From Rutidosis leptorrhynchoides (taxonomy: Eukaryota; Streptophyta; Magnoliopsida; Asterales; Asteraceae): a stretch of 64,000 nt of DNA. Numbering within the stretch: the first letter of the stretch is position 1; the number at the start of each line of letters is the position of its first letter. The notes below the pieces were generated by a model, which did not search any database, had not been told where the DNA came from, and saw only the letters and a list, made by a program, of their open reading frames with translations. A program made the translations under genes and the position numbers. This document shows, one piece after another, positions 1-14,774 of this stretch. Where the stretch lies: contig NC_092334.1 in the NCBI RefSeq assembly GCF_046630445.1, forward strand, positions 108,139,001 to 108,203,000, in the 5' to 3' direction.

Positions 1-613
1 GGATTTGAAAAGTCTCAGAAACATTCACGATTAGTTTTAGAACAATTCAACACTTTTACTTTTCATCAATTCGTTGTCAATCAACCCGGAGACTAAATCG
101 TATTGAGTTTATGAAAAACGAAGAATACGATCTGATTCTCCACTGATTTACTGTTAATTCAACCGGATGATGCACGAAGTCTCGAGTTTCTGATCAGGAA
201 CACATATTCTAGATCGAATTGTAGTGATAAACTTAATAAAAAGATTTGGGGTTTTGAGCTCAAGGAATCGATGTCAAACAGCAGCTCCTGATCTCAGAGA
301 GGGTGGACTTCCATCAGTTCGGAGTTATGAAATTCAAGTTTGTGTTGATGATGAAACGATGGGGATGATGATACAGAGATGATGTCAATGATGATCGATC
401 GAATAGATTGTTGCTACTGTTTCCTTCCTGTTTTCATCCGATTATAAATCAAGAAACAGGACTCCTCAAATTAACGGGCTAATATGTTAAACTGGGCCGA
501 ATTCCTTTTAAATTATGTTTGGGCCTGGTGAACGGGTTTTATTAAGTTGAAGAAGAAAAGGGAAACACAAAGAAAACGGTTTAAATTTAAGAGGAATACG
601 ATTTAATTCTGAA

Positions 614-830
<217 letters not shown>

Positions 831-932
831 GTAATTATTATTGTTATTAGATTATTACAAATATTAAAAGTATAATTATTAGTATCATTCATACAATTAA
901 TATTATTATCATTATTGTTAGTATTAGTAATA

Positions 933-976
<44 letters not shown>

Positions 977-1458
977 ATTATTATCATTATTGTTAATTAT
1001 TATCATAATTATAATTATTAAGATTATTAATATAAGAATTATAATGGAACTTCATTTATTATTATTATTATGATTATAGTTACAAATAATATTTTTAGTA
1101 TTATTAATGCTATTACTAATATTAATATTATCGTTAATATTAGCATTATTATCAAATGTATAGTTATTATTTTCATTAATATCATTAAGTATCATTATCA
1201 TTATCATTAATATTATTATATTAGGAGTACCCTTTAACATTAATTTTAGTATTATTAGTTATGATCATTAAAATTTCTATAAAAATGATAATTATTATTA
1301 AGTATACCATTACTATTGAAAAAATACTATTTTTGTTAAAACTATTATTTTTACTTTTACATTATTAATAAAATTACCATTTTTATTAAAATTACTATTA
1401 TCTGTATTATTATTATTATCCTTAAATTAGTATTACTACAATTGATAATTTTACAAAA

Positions 1459-1570
<112 letters not shown>

Positions 1571-2642
1571 TATATAAAGTACACTAATACGACATAAAAT
1601 TTCATTTTAACTAGTAACATTAATTAAATATCAAATAAGTATCATAATGTAAAATAAGTATTAATAAAATTATAGATATAGGAATATTAATCTTAATACA
1701 TAAAATAATATGTATACACTTGTTTGATTACGATTATATGTTTTAATATATATAAATTGATATAGGTTCGTGAATCCGAGGCCAACCATACACTTGTTCA
1801 ATGTCGTCATATGTATTTTTACTACGAAATACAGTATTGTGAGTTTCATTTGCTCCCTTTTTAAATGCTTTTGCAATATATATTTTTGGGACTGAGAATA
1901 CATGCGCTGCTTTATAAATGTTTGACGAAATAGACACAAGTATTTAAAACTACATTCTATGACTGGATTATTAAACCAAATATGCCCCTTTTTTAGTCTG
2001 GTAATCTAAGAATTAGGGAACAGACACCCTAATTAACGCGAATCCTAAAGATAGATCAATCGGGCCCAACAAGCCTCATCCAAAGTACCGGATGCTTTAG
2101 TACTTCGAATTTATCATGTCCGAAGGGAGTCCCGGAATGATAGGGGATATTCTATATGCATCTTGTTAAGGTCGGTTACCAGGTGTTCACCATATGAATG
2201 ATTTTTATCTCTATGTATGGGATGTATATTAAAATATGAAAATCTTGTGGTCTATTAAAATGATGAAAATGATCTATTATGATAAACTAATGAACTTACC
2301 AACATTTTAGTTGACACTTTAAAGCATGTTTATTCTCAGGTATTAAAGAAATCTTCCGCTGTGCATTTGCTCATTTTAGAGATATTACTTGGAGTCATTC
2401 ATGACATATTTCAAAAGACGTTACATTCGAGTCGTTGAGTTCATCAAGATTATTATTAAGTCAATTATAGTGGGATATGTTATGAAATGGTATGCATGTC
2501 GTCAACTTTCGATGTAATGAAAGTTTGTCTTTTTAAAAACGAATGCAATGTTTGTAAAATGTATCATATAGAGGTCAAGTACCTCGCGATGTAACCAAAT
2601 GTAATGTATTCATCCAGATGAATTAGGACGGATCCTTTCAGT

Positions 2643-2654
2643 TGGTATCAGAGC
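2643..2654 (+). promoter_or_regulatory. Primer binding site of element A
   Basis: TGGTATCAGAGC, complementary to the 3' end of initiator methionine tRNA as in most plant LTR retrotransposons, begins two bases after the LTR end. It fixes the LTR boundary and the plus orientation. Confidence 0.93.
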
Positions 2655-3025
2655 GGTGGTCTTAGCGAATCAGGTCTTGCATTAGTGTGCCTAACTGATA
2701 GTTGTTTAGATGTATTAGTGAGTCTGGACTTCGACCGTGTCTGCATGTCAAAAGTTTTGCTTATCATTTCGTGTCGAAAATTACTTACTTATCATCCTTA
2801 AAGTCTAGACACATCCTACTGCCTCTATTGCATAGACAGTGTATAGATAAATTCATATCTTAGCGTATCTGTTATTGTTACCTTTGCCTGACAGCTTTCG
2901 TAGATTCCTCCATAACTTATGGGATTTTAGTATTATATATGCATATGTAAATTATATATTGCAGGGTACCAATCTACATCCTATAATCTATTTCTTATCG
3001 AAAATTCTTCATCTGATCGTACTAG

Positions 3026-3540
3026 ATGAATCCCTCAACCAGTTCCAATTCCTCAAATTCCGACAGCTATTCCGATATGTAGTTTCACTAGAGCCCCGAA
3101 AGCAGCGTCACCATAATGAATCAACCAAATCAGCCATCCCCAATTCATTTAATGGGTTCATAGACTACTTAATCATTGGAGACAAGAAGAAGGTGATCCA
3201 TTCCACCAACCAAATTGCCCACTCGGCGAAGAACCTAAAGCATTTACCAGCGAACCAGTTCGAAACACCATTTTCACCCTTATTTCTCGAATATCTCACC
3301 ACGATTATATTCTATCTAAAATTCTAAACCTTATTCATCCGCTCGTTCTGACCGACAATCATCCCGAAATAATAGAAGAAGTCAACGAACTTCGCGCTCG
3401 ATTAATAAATTTAGAGAATATGGTAAAAATTTACCAGCTTCAGCAACATCATCAGCACAAACAGTACCACCAACATCAACACCAGTACCATCAACAATCC
3501 ATGCCACAACATCTCATTCTCTACCTCGAGCATAATCATC
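3026..3540 (+). pseudogene. Decayed gag-like leader ORF of element A
   Basis: An ATG at 3026 opens a Ser/Asn-rich start that soon meets stops. About 350 bp on, in another frame, a short charged helical stretch (ELRARLINLEN, about 3389-3421) is followed by a Gln/His-rich and Pro/Thr-rich region. This looks like the N-terminal part of a retrotransposon gag with a short coiled coil, broken by stops and frameshifts. No zinc knuckle or protease follows. Assignment rests on position after the primer binding site and on composition. Confidence 0.4.
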
Positions 3541-6435
3541 GTTGTACGTATCGTTCTACATCAATTATCTTCGTTCTGCATGACGATTATGTAATTTATA
3601 ATGTTTTAGAGATTATTTATTCTAAGTTCCATCCGAAAAATCAAATGAGATTAATATCATATTAACTCATTAAATCTATATTACATCTGAAGAAAATATA
3701 TGTATATATATTTTTTCATAAAGATTGTAATTAAAAATTCTTTTGTACAAACTGTTAATGATGAAAATATTTTAACGGGTAGGTAATACCCGAGGAATAT
3801 TTAGATTTCACATTAATAAATTACACTGTACATTATTCGAAGCTGATTCAACAATCATTCACTATCCTACATACAACCACCGATATACGTATTCGTTCAC
3901 CGTAGAATAACCATTTTCATCCAATTTTATATTTGGATTTTGATGTACCAGAATCCAACAAGTGGCATAATGAAGAAAACATTGGATAAAAATAAAATTT
4001 GTTAGAAACTGACAAATTAACCATGAGAAAATTTTGTTAAGAATCCACGCTAACAAAATCCTAGCTAACTGTTCCTAGCTAACTGTTAATTCCTTATTAC
4101 ATTTTATTATTGCAATTTATTTATCGCAGTTTATTTATCGCAATTTATATTCTCGCAATTTTATTTATCGTCATTTAATTTCTGTTATTTATTTTACGCA
4201 CTTTAAATGTCGGGACACGTATACAATGTTTTGACATATCATATCGACGCATCTATATATATTATTTGGAATAACCATAGACACTCTATATGTTGTAATG
4301 TTCGAGTTCACTATACAGCGTTGAGGTTGATTCTTAAATAATATATATACTTTGAGTTGTGATCGAGTCTGAGACATGTACACGGGTCACGATACATATT
4401 AATTAATTCGAATATTATATATTAAACTATATATGAATTATTGTACTGTTAACTGTGGACTATCGACTGTGGACTAATAACATTGGAAAATTAAAATGAA
4501 TTAAAATATTGATTATAATATATGGAACTAAACATTTCTTCAAGTTTGCCACTTGATTTCATCTTAAACCTTACTTGTATCTTGACAATTACAATATGCG
4601 TTCAAACCTTTCATGATTCTTGAAAACACCTCAATCGAGAAGATGAACCAACCACACTTCATCTACGGAAGAAAAGATTGATGCATATAGTTATGCACCT
4701 GAAAACAGTCGGAACCTGAGTAAATGTTTAACATGTATCTGTGCTAATTCCTTTAGTGTTATTATTACCCAAAATAACTTGGTAATTCCTTTCAAAGTAG
4801 CAAATTTTATCACAGCTCCAGCAAGTCAATTTCGACTTTTTGTTCAAAACGACCATCTTATAACCTTGATATATGTGCGTGCTCTTTTATTGTTACCAGG
4901 GAACCTTTTATATTCCACCATATTACCAGCAGCGTTTAATCATCTAAAAACATAAATCTCTTGAAACCACCTCGGACTGATAACCGATGATTCAGATATG
5001 GTAACATTAAATGCAGAGGAAACAGCAAAATCATAGATGGTCTAAACGGCCAAAAGTTTGATAATAAAGAAGGGAGTGTTAGGAACGCTCGATAGAAAAT
5101 TTGGTACTGAAAAACAGATTGAGCAAACCATGAAGGAGATCAAGGCCAAATACAAGGACCATACCATATATTTAAAGAATCCAGGTAATTCTGGATCCGA
5201 TGAAACCTTCAACGAATATCTTGCTCCGTACTCATGTTAAAATCTTGCGGAAAGTCTTTCTTCATCAACCATCGAACTTAGAAATTCCAAAATATCATCA
5301 TAAATATCTTTGATATTTCTGAAGATATTTTCATAAATATTCTCGTTCGAAATTATTTATCTCTTCGTGCTATCTATATTACATCATAAAGGAAACTACT
5401 TTAGTTTCTAAATTTCTTTAAAATTCGAGTTTGAATTATGAATGATTTTGAAGTAGTGTTAGAAATTGATGCATGAGTTACTATAATATAATGACACTTG
5501 ATCAACGTAATTATATTACAGTAAGTCATGCTGAGTTTCTAATGGAATGTGATGATTCACAGATCATAACGTCATCATGTGCCATGTTACACGACTCTTA
5601 CATTCTACCTAATCTCCAAATATATCAAGAACATAATTTCTTGATAGTTCTAACTTTTCTCTTGAATTTTGGTAATTTAACTAATCAAGATCGTGCTATT
5701 ACAACTTCTCTCTTAGAACATTAAGCTCATTCGAGACTCTATACTTACGAATTCTGGACCATTATTCGCTTTACTAGAGGTCGAGAGGAGAATAAAAAGG
5801 CAAAGAGCTCCAAAATATAAGAGAAAATATAAATCCCAATAGCAACACGGAGGTTACAAACTGTGGATATTAATACGAATAGCAATATAAAGACACGGTA
5901 GAATTAAGAATAGTATCACCCCAAAGTAATAATAGAAGGAAACAGATTTTTCTGGTGGAAGATTGAAAAGAAGAATGACAGAAATGATAATTAGGAAAAT
6001 ATCAAGGATTAGAACTGGATTAAGCATCTTCACAATCTTTTGGATGTATGAACTAAGAAGGAAAGTATAGGAATGGTGAAAATAAGGGAACAGAAAAAGT
6101 TTAACTTATAATGGAAATATCAGACAGAGTAATCGAGGCAAATCACCGTAATTAATTATAGAGATCTTAAGTTCCTTATTCGCCGAAGAATCAAATCTTT
6201 TAGATTTTGAAGATTTTCTTTTAAATCCCTTGAATTCCGGAATTCAAACGTGACTACGTCAAAAGTTATGACGAATCTTTATTTCATTCACTTCACTCTT
6301 TCGTGATAACTTCACTCGTACACTTCGAGTAATCGAATTGTTTATCCATGTCACTCAATGATGATAAAACTCTATTTATCAACTCATATTCGTCATGAAA
6401 ACATTTTTATTGTTAGCCATGACGACCACACTCAA
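3541..6435 (+). other. Non-coding interior of element A
   Basis: AT-rich sequence with no pol motif. The longest open stretches are 60 aa at 5058-5240 and 83 aa at 5473-5724; I recognise neither. The string TTAACGGGTAGGTA at about 3773-3786 also occurs just before the 3' LTR, so part of the element's 3' end may be duplicated here. Confidence 0.5.
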
Positions 6436-6469
6436 ATTTCGGGACGAAATTTCTTTAACGGGTAGGTAC
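6436..6469 (+). promoter_or_regulatory. Polypurine-like tract and 3' end of element A interior
   Basis: The segment GGGACGAAATTTCTTTAACG then GGGTAGGTAC sits directly before the LTR start. The GGGACGAAATT motif resembles the end of the pol frame in plant Ty3/gypsy elements, which suggests descent from a chromovirus-like parent. Confidence 0.5.
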
Positions 6470-6646
6470 TGTAGTGACCCGAAAAATTTCGACTAATTTT
6501 AAACCAAACTCTCGATACGATTCATTATCTTTGACACGATAAGCAAAGTCTGTAATATTGAATCTCAAAAATTTTGAACTGTTTCATATATTCAATTGAC
6601 CTCGGCCAGTTTCGACGATTCGCGAACAATTATTTATAAATAGATA

Positions 6647-6759
<113 letters not shown>

Positions 6760-9140
6760 ATTGGAAATGTAATTTGAAATATTATATGTTGTTGTTATAA
6801 GTAATTATGTGAAATAAAATAAACTATATATAAATAAGTATATTAAGAACAAATATTAAATGATTGTAGTACTTGTTTGATGTTTCGATCAATATTAAAC
6901 AAGTTTAAAAAAAATGAACTTATGTGATTTTAAAAGAAACGGTGATCTGAAAATGAATTATATAAACAATTAGACTTATTAAAAATATTATTACTTTATT
7001 AGTTTGAAATTATTACTCCGTAAATAAACGGGGTACATATATTTTTACTTTGAACGTATATAGCATTTTACAATTAAACAAAACCTTTTTATGATTAGTA
7101 TGTATTAAACTATGTTTCTTTTAAATTAAGCTTTATAGAAATTGTTATTTAGTACTTGTATCCGGTTCTTTTTCAGAATTTATTAACGATTGATTTCCCT
7201 ATTGTGGGAAATGCCACGTACCATCTTTGTGACTGTGTAGCCGTGACATGTGAATAAGATGAGGTTCATTATCTTAAATTGAATTTCAGTAAAAAGGATA
7301 GTTAATGTAAATTACAATTAACAACAAATTATGAAAGGAAATAGTCTAAGTACTATCACGGACTAAAGTGATTCGGTAATAATCCAAACCTTGGACACCT
7401 TATTTTCTAATTACATCAATCACAATCAACATTGCATTCTTGTGACACTTTCACTTTCTCTAATTTTGGATGTAGATATAAAAAGAAAACAAAACAAACA
7501 ACTCCGATGTCTCTTCTTGTTTGTTTGATTGCTACTCGTCCAAAGTAACTTTCCCAAGGTGGAATCCATACTGCTACGCCTACCACAAAATAACAAAACA
7601 AGCCTTCCTTTCTTGCTTTTCCACTTTTGAAATCACCTACACCACACAAAGCAAATTGTTAATTAGTGAACTGAATTGATTAGTATGCATTATTGTTTTA
7701 CTTTACCATAATATAAATTATATTTATGTACATAAGAGATACATATCCATAGCTTGAATTATCACCAACCCATAACAACTTCTTGCTCCTGCTGCTATTC
7801 TCTTCAAGATCCAACACACAATCACCACCTCCTACAGCCACCTTGCCTTTTTCTTCTACTACTCTCATTCCGTATACAACAACAATCACCACTATCGAAG
7901 CTGTACTATTTTCATTACTACCATCCTATCGCTGTCTGTTCGAATGCAGCTCAACACAAAAAAAATCATGGTTTTCAAAAGACTACTACACAATACAGTT
8001 TCAGTCGACTTGTGCCACAATACTATTCCGTTTAAACTATTGTTCATTATTTTTGACAGATGTGAAACAACACGACATCTGTACTTCTGTTTTCCGTATA
8101 CAGTCCCTGCAAACATTCATTTACAAACATCAAACCATCACGTTTATTGCTACCACTATGCTGCTGCTACCTAGTTCTGTTTTAACTCGCAATCAATCAC
8201 CTCCTGTCATCATAAATTGTTGCATATACCTTTATTCGAAAACCAACACAACAATACCAATACAAAACTCATGAATTTATGAAATAATGCTAAGAATAGC
8301 AATCAAAACTCAGACAGTTATCTTCATGAGGTTCGAAATTAATTTTTCATTTTAATTAATTTCTAAGCATCAATCTGTACATGAAATATATTCCATATTA
8401 TCTATAGAATACTTGATAAATAGAATCATAACCTGAAATATCATACCTCCTTCGAATTTGAAGAACCAAAATTAGTTTGACTTTTTGCTACGAACTTTGA
8501 CCATCGAATTCGGAGTCAATTCTTTGTGTTTGGATTTAAAAAGTCTCAGAAACAATCACGATTAGTTTTAGAACAATTCTACACTTTTACTTTTCATCAA
8601 TTCGTTGTCAATCAACCCGGAGACTAAATCGTATTGAGTTTATGAAAAACGAAGAATACGATCTGATTCTCCGCTGATTTACTGTTAAATTAACCGGATG
8701 ATGCACGAAGTCTCGAGTTTCTGATCAGGAACACATATTCTGGATCGAATTGTAGTGATAAACTTAATAAGAAGATTTGGGGTTTTGAGCTCAAGGAATC
8801 GATGTCAAACAGCAGCTCCTGATCTCAGAGAGGGTGGACTTCCATCAGTTCGGAGTTATGAAATTCAAGTTTGTGTTGATGATGAAACGATGGGGATGAT
8901 GATACAGAGATGATGTCGATGATGATCGATCGAATAGATTGTTGCTACTGTTTCCTTCCTGTTTTCATCCGATTATAAATCAAGAAACATGACTCCTCAA
9001 ATTAACGGGCTAATATGTTAAACTGGGCCGAATTCCTTTTAAATTATGTTTGGGCCTGGTGAACGGGTTTTATTAAGTTGAAGAAGAAAAGGGAAACACA
9101 AAGAAAACGGTTTAAATTTAAGAGGATTACGATTTAATTC

Positions 9141-9256
9141 TGAAAGCAGTCTTGGACTGATGGTTAAGGGTGTTATCGGGTTAGCGGGAGGTCACGGGTT
9201 CAAACCCGGACTTGGGCATTTTTTTATGGGATACTTCTTTGAGGTAGTTTATTTAT
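9141..9256 (+). repeat. tRNA-like (SINE-type) module, second LTR copy
   Basis: Same A-box and B-box (about 9197-9207) as the copy at 614-728, followed by about 95 bp of ATT. Confidence 0.6.
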
Positions 9257-9257
9257 T

Positions 9258-9354
<97 letters not shown>

Positions 9355-9457
9355 GGTAATTATTATTGTTATTAGATTATTACAAATATTAAAAGTATAA
9401 TTATTAGTATCATTCATACAATTAATATTATTATCATTATTGTTAGTATTAGTAATA

Positions 9458-9503
<46 letters not shown>

Positions 9504-9976
9504 CATTATTGTTAATTATTATCATAATTATAATTATTAAGATTATTAATATAAGAATTATAATGGAACTTGATTTATTATTATTATTATGATTATAGTT
9601 ACAAATAAGATTTTTAGTATTATTAATGCTATTACTAATATTAATATTATCGTTAATATTAGCATTATTATCAAATGTATAGTTATTATTTTCATTAATA
9701 TCATTAAGTATCATTATCATTAATATTATTATATCAGGAGTACCCTTTAACATTAATTTTAGTATTATTAGTTATGATCATTAAAATTTCTATAAAAACG
9801 ATAATTATTATTAAGTATACCATTTCTATTGAAAATACTATTTTTGTTAAAACTATTATTTTTACTTTTACATTATTAATAAAATTACCATTTTTATTAA
9901 AATTACTATTATCTGTATTATTATTATTATTATCCTTAAATTAGTATTACTACAATTGATAATTTTACAAAACAAA

Positions 9977-10008
<32 letters not shown>

Positions 10009-11081
10009 TTACTATATAAAGTACACTAATACGACATAAAATTTCATTTTAACTAATAACATTAATTAAATATCAAATAAGTATCATAATGTAAACTAAG
10101 TATTAATAAAATTATATATATAGGAATATTAATCTTAATACATAAAATAATATGTATACACTTGTTTGATTACGATTATATGTTTTAATATATATAAATT
10201 GATATAGGTTCGTGAATCCGAGGCCAACCATACACTTGTTCAATGTCATCATATGTATTTTTACTACGAAATACAGTATTGTGAGTTTTATTTGCTCCCT
10301 TTTTAAATGCTTTTGCAATATATATTTTTGGGACTGAGAATACATGCGCTGCTTTATAAATCTTTGACAAAATAGACACAAGTACTTAAAACTACATTCT
10401 ATGGCTGGATTATTAAACTGAATATGCCCCTTTTTTAGTCTGGTAATCTAAGAATTAGGGAACAGACACCCTAATTGACGTGAATCCTAAAGATAGATCT
10501 ATCGGTCCCAACAAGCTCCATCCAAAGTACCGGATGCTTTAGTACTTCGAATTTATCATGTCCGAAGGGAGTCCCGGAATGATAGGGGATATTCTATATG
10601 CATCTTGTTAAGGTCGGTAACAAGTGTTCACCATATGAATGATTTTTATCTCTATGTATGAGATGTATATTGAAATATGAAAATCTTGTGGTCTATTAAA
10701 ATGATGAAAATGATCGATTATGATCAACTAATGAACTCGCCAACCTTTTAGTTGACACTTTAAAGCATGTTTATTCTCAGGTATTAAAGAAATCTTCCGC
10801 TGTGCATTTGCTCATTTTAGAGATATTACTTGGAGTCATTCATGACATATTTCAAAAGACGTTGCATTCGAGTCGTTGAGTTCATCAAGATTATTATTAA
10901 GTCAATTATAGTGGGATATGTTATGAAATAGTATGCATGCCGTCAACTTTCGATGTAATAAAAGTTTGTCTTTTTAAAAACGAATGCAATGTTTGTAAAA
11001 TGTATCATATAGAGGTCAAGTACCTCGCGATGTAACCAAATGTAATGTATTCGTCCAGATGGATTAGGACGGATCCTTTCA

Positions 11082-11291
11082 CCCAAACTCAGGTCTTTCA
11101 ATACCCTTGTATGTAGGGAGCTGGTAGTTCATGAAATTCTGATATGAATAAATAGTCGGAAGGTTTTGCGGTGCGCTATTATTGCCATTGCTTTGTGCCG
11201 CAGCCAGCAGTTGTTGGAATTGGGGAGATGTCAAGGTGATGTTTGGAATTGCGTTGCTTGATTCGCCGTGAACCATGTTTCTTTGAAACAC
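11082..11291 (-). CDS. Truncated gag N-terminus of element B
   Basis: An ATG at 11291 opens a 70-residue frame that runs into element A. It includes a Gln-rich helix (PQFQQLLAAAQ) and the stretch PTYKGIERPEFG, the kind of short conserved block that precedes the capsid-like domain in plant Ty3/gypsy gag. Only about 70 residues of what is normally several hundred remain. The start fits because it is the first in-frame ATG after the primer binding site leader. The lineage cannot be set from this piece. Confidence 0.5.
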
Positions 11292-11479
11292 AATAAGGTT
11301 AGCGTTATAAGGGAGACGTAAGGCAAAAAGTAAAAGTATGGATAACAGATAGCAAGATAATAAGGAATATGCAATTAAAACAAAAGCAGGAAAGGATATA
11401 GTCCTAAAGATTGCTAAGGCACCCTAGCTAACACATAAGGCACACATAAAATGCAATCCTGGTTCTCTATAACAACCCT

Positions 11480-11491
11480 GCTCTGATACCA
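11480..11491 (-). promoter_or_regulatory. Primer binding site of element B
   Basis: Reads TGGTATCAGAGC on the minus strand, three bases after the LTR end GTGTGACA. It sets the orientation of B. Confidence 0.9.
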
Positions 11492-11494
11492 CTA

Positions 11495-14037
11495 TGTCAC
11501 ACCCCCAAATAGGGCCGGGGGTATTTGTGACCATTCATATCATAACACAGTTGTATAACGAGAACGACTCTATATGAGACGTTTTGAAATAAACCTTTAT
11601 TAATAAAACAGCGGAAGCATTAAGAATGTTTACATCAAATCCAAACTGGAATAATAATAGTTTTAAAATGCAAAGTACATGTAATGAAATGAAGACTCCA
11701 TGCAGCAGCATTCAATTCATCAAGTAGCAGTCATAGCAATCATCTTATTCGTCACCTGAGACAAAACATGCTTAAAGTGTCAACCAAAAAGGTTGAGTGA
11801 AGTTCATAGGTTTATATAATATGCATTAGACCACAAGATTTTGTTTAAGGTTGATTGATACCAAATATATCAATCTAAAAGTGTTGCTGCAGTTTGTAAT
11901 ATCGCGACTAAACAAAAGTTACCCAGTGACACCTTGTACTGTCAGTGTCGTTGAATCATTATTATGTAACCAAAGACCAGAGGTCAAATGGTTAGAGACA
12001 TTACTCTCAATAGATCTATTCACAATAATTAAATTTGCGTTATACCAAGCAATTAACGATATTACGGTGAGGATTTGCATGACAAAGCAAGACAGAATAA
12101 TAACATTTGAGTACTTGTGTCTAAACATAAAGTAGTTATAAAGCAAGCATGTGTCTCACCCCAAAAGTTATAAACAATTAAGTAAACAGTAAAAGTGGGG
12201 CTATGAAAATCACCTTAAATAGCAGTTGAATTATTCCACGCAAGAAAGGAAAGTAAAGCAAGTAAGTGACCGGGATATCAACCAAGAGGTATAATGTTCG
12301 ATCAATAAATGTCTAATAAACCAAGTGTATGTTTATTAATATAATGAATTATATTAATAGTGACAGTCCAAAATAGGAAGGTATCAACTTATGGAAAGTT
12401 TATAAGTTCAGGTTATATTCATTAGTAAGACGTTGTACAACTTTACTCAAACTTCGTTGCTATCAAATAAGTCAGGAATGACCATATGTAACCGGGGGCC
12501 CAGAACTCTTGACCAGAATCTAAGTCATAGCATTCGAGATCCACAAGATTACCCATAAATGGCAACCTAGACATCATTCACTTACGACTGTAAGTAGCGA
12601 TGAAGTTTGTATAAGTCATACGTTATCCTTGATCATAACCGACACTTGTTATGCACGTACAGGAATACGTCGCATCAAGGTTTATAATATAAGTCTTTAT
12701 TATATCATAATTATTTATTAATTATATGCTATCATTATTAATTTAAGTTATAAGTATTATTCTTTATTATTGATTTTTATTTTTTTTTATTTCTTTAGTA
12801 TAATAGGGAAAGGAATTAATTAGTTATTATAAGTATTATTTTGATGTTTTATAATAATAGTAATAATATAATATTAATGTATTTATATATATTTAATTAG
12901 TTTAGCCGAATTATATATATATACGATTTAATTTGTTGATTAATTCCATTAGTCACCTAATAATTATGTTCATAATTTTTATAACTCTAGTTAGGCATAT
13001 GAATCAGTAGAAACATTTACAAAAATAATTTTTCCAAGTTTTTATATTTATTTCCATTTTTCTTTGCATATGTTCTCGGTTTAGATTAAATCAAAATTAA
13101 TTAGGTAATAAATATCAAATTGACCTAAATAAATAATTTTACATTTTTTATAGGTTCTATATTCTGTGAAAATGTTATAAAAATTATTAAATCAAATTTT
13201 ATACAAAATTATTATTTATTTAATGTTTTCTAATTATTTAACCATTCTAATAGGCCTATAATTAAATAAATAGGAAAAACACTTTAAAATTATTATTTTT
13301 TTATTTTTTATAGTATCTAGTGATGCTACTAATCATATAAAAATTTTATAAAAATATATTTAATACACATTTGTATTTATTTTGTATTTTCTTTATTATT
13401 TCTCTCGGTTTAGAATAAAGCAAAAGTAAATTCTATTTAAATAATAATCGACCCATTAATATAATTTTTATAATTTTCACTTATTTATAAAAGTATAATA
13501 ATCTCAAAAAAAATTATAATTATTTTTATTGCTGTTTAATATTTTATTACGAATTTTATATGGTTTTCGTGTTTAATTAGTACTTAATTCGTAATTAACT
13601 ACAAATAATATTCCAAAACTTATCATAATTATTTTTATAAGTACTACTACTGTTCTAAATAATTTCTAAACAAATACTACTGATGTGAATATTTATTAAC
13701 AATTTAAAATAACAATTGGCTAAACAAAATACAAGAAATAAATAAAATGAATAAAAATAAATAAGAAAATGAAAAGGAAAGTTACCTCAAGACTTCTTCA
13801 AGTTTTTAGAGAGGGGATTTTGGTGTGATTTGTGAATGAGAAACTAGGAGTCTAGGAGTGTTTATATAGTGCAAGTATTAGAGTGTTAGTCAACATAAGG
13901 ATGTTCTAATTTATGATTTTATTTTATTTTATAATTCTTTTAGTCAACAATAGGTGGTACTAGTTTATATTTTACACTGTTACATTAAGAAAACTGCAGA
14001 TAATGCCTAAAAGAGAACAACATACGGCCATACAGGT

Positions 14038-14126
<89 letters not shown>

Positions 14127-14522
14127 TTTAGTCAACATAAGGATGTAATTGTTTAAGATTCTTTTGTCTCATTATTATTATTATTATTATTATTAAAAAA
14201 AATTTTACATTTACTACATGATAAGTATTATTTTCTTTTTACTAATTCATGAATTGTATTTATTTTTTTTATTTAGTTCCCAATTGTTTTATTATTTATA
14301 TAAATGTCATTTTTTATTTATTACTTATAGATTAATAGTTATAATATTACAGAAATGCATAAATCTTAATTAGCAGTGAGTGTCGACTAAAAGTTTATTA
14401 TTTGGTCAACGTTAAATCGATTGTGTATATAACAACCCTTAAATAATTAATACGTATAGTCAGGCAGTAAACCCTAGGGTCATTTCAGTAATTTCAGAAG
14501 TCGAAAAGTGAGGGTTGTTATA
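11495..14522 (-). repeat. Element B 5' LTR, about 3.0 kb
   Basis: Ends GGGTGTGACA next to the primer binding site. The start reads TATAACAACCC at 14522 on the minus strand, which fits a TG start with one G-to-A change. It holds a long AT/GTAT tract (14039-14121) and AT-rich non-coding sequence. No second copy is in the window. Confidence 0.7.
14039..14121. repeat. (AT)n microsatellite with ATGT interruption
   Basis: About 80 bp of AT with a central GTATGTAT. Confidence 0.95.
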
Positions 14523-14686
14523 GGTTGAGGGTGATGGTTCTGGTGGAACCAATTTAAACGAGAGTCATGTTGGTGACGGTTCTCAAAAAGGTGATGCTGA
14601 GGGGCACGATGGTACGGAGACCCCCGCTGATGGTGGGCGCAAACGGAAGCGCGCCACGAAGACAAAGTCTGACAAAAATTCGAAAG

Positions 14687-14774
14687 GTATCTTTGTTTTA
14701 TTCATGTTCTATGCTGGCTCTATTTCATCTGTATTATGTTGCCACTGACTTGGATTTATTTTTTGTTTCAACAG
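14687..14774 (+). other. Probable intron in the element C antisense ORF
   Basis: GTATCT at the donor and TTTTTTGTTTCAACAG at the acceptor, T-rich and 88 nt long. The flanking frames join in phase at a Lys-Asp junction. Confidence 0.6.

Larger units (their letters stand above)
11082..14522 (-). mobile_element. Element B: Ty3/gypsy-type retrotransposon, 5' part
   Basis: On the minus strand an LTR (14522 to 11495) is followed by a TAG spacer, a primer binding site (11491-11480), a leader of about 190 bp and the start of gag, cut at 11082 by element A. The rest of B must lie beyond A, outside the window. On its other side B interrupts the antisense ORF of element C. Confidence 0.8.

Noticed and set aside
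5058-5724. Captured host gene in element A (60 and 83 codon frames)
   Set aside because: No recognisable domain, and short frames are expected by chance in this region.
7416-8274. Several 60-160 codon frames in LTR A
   Set aside because: No motifs, overlapping on both strands, within a non-coding LTR.
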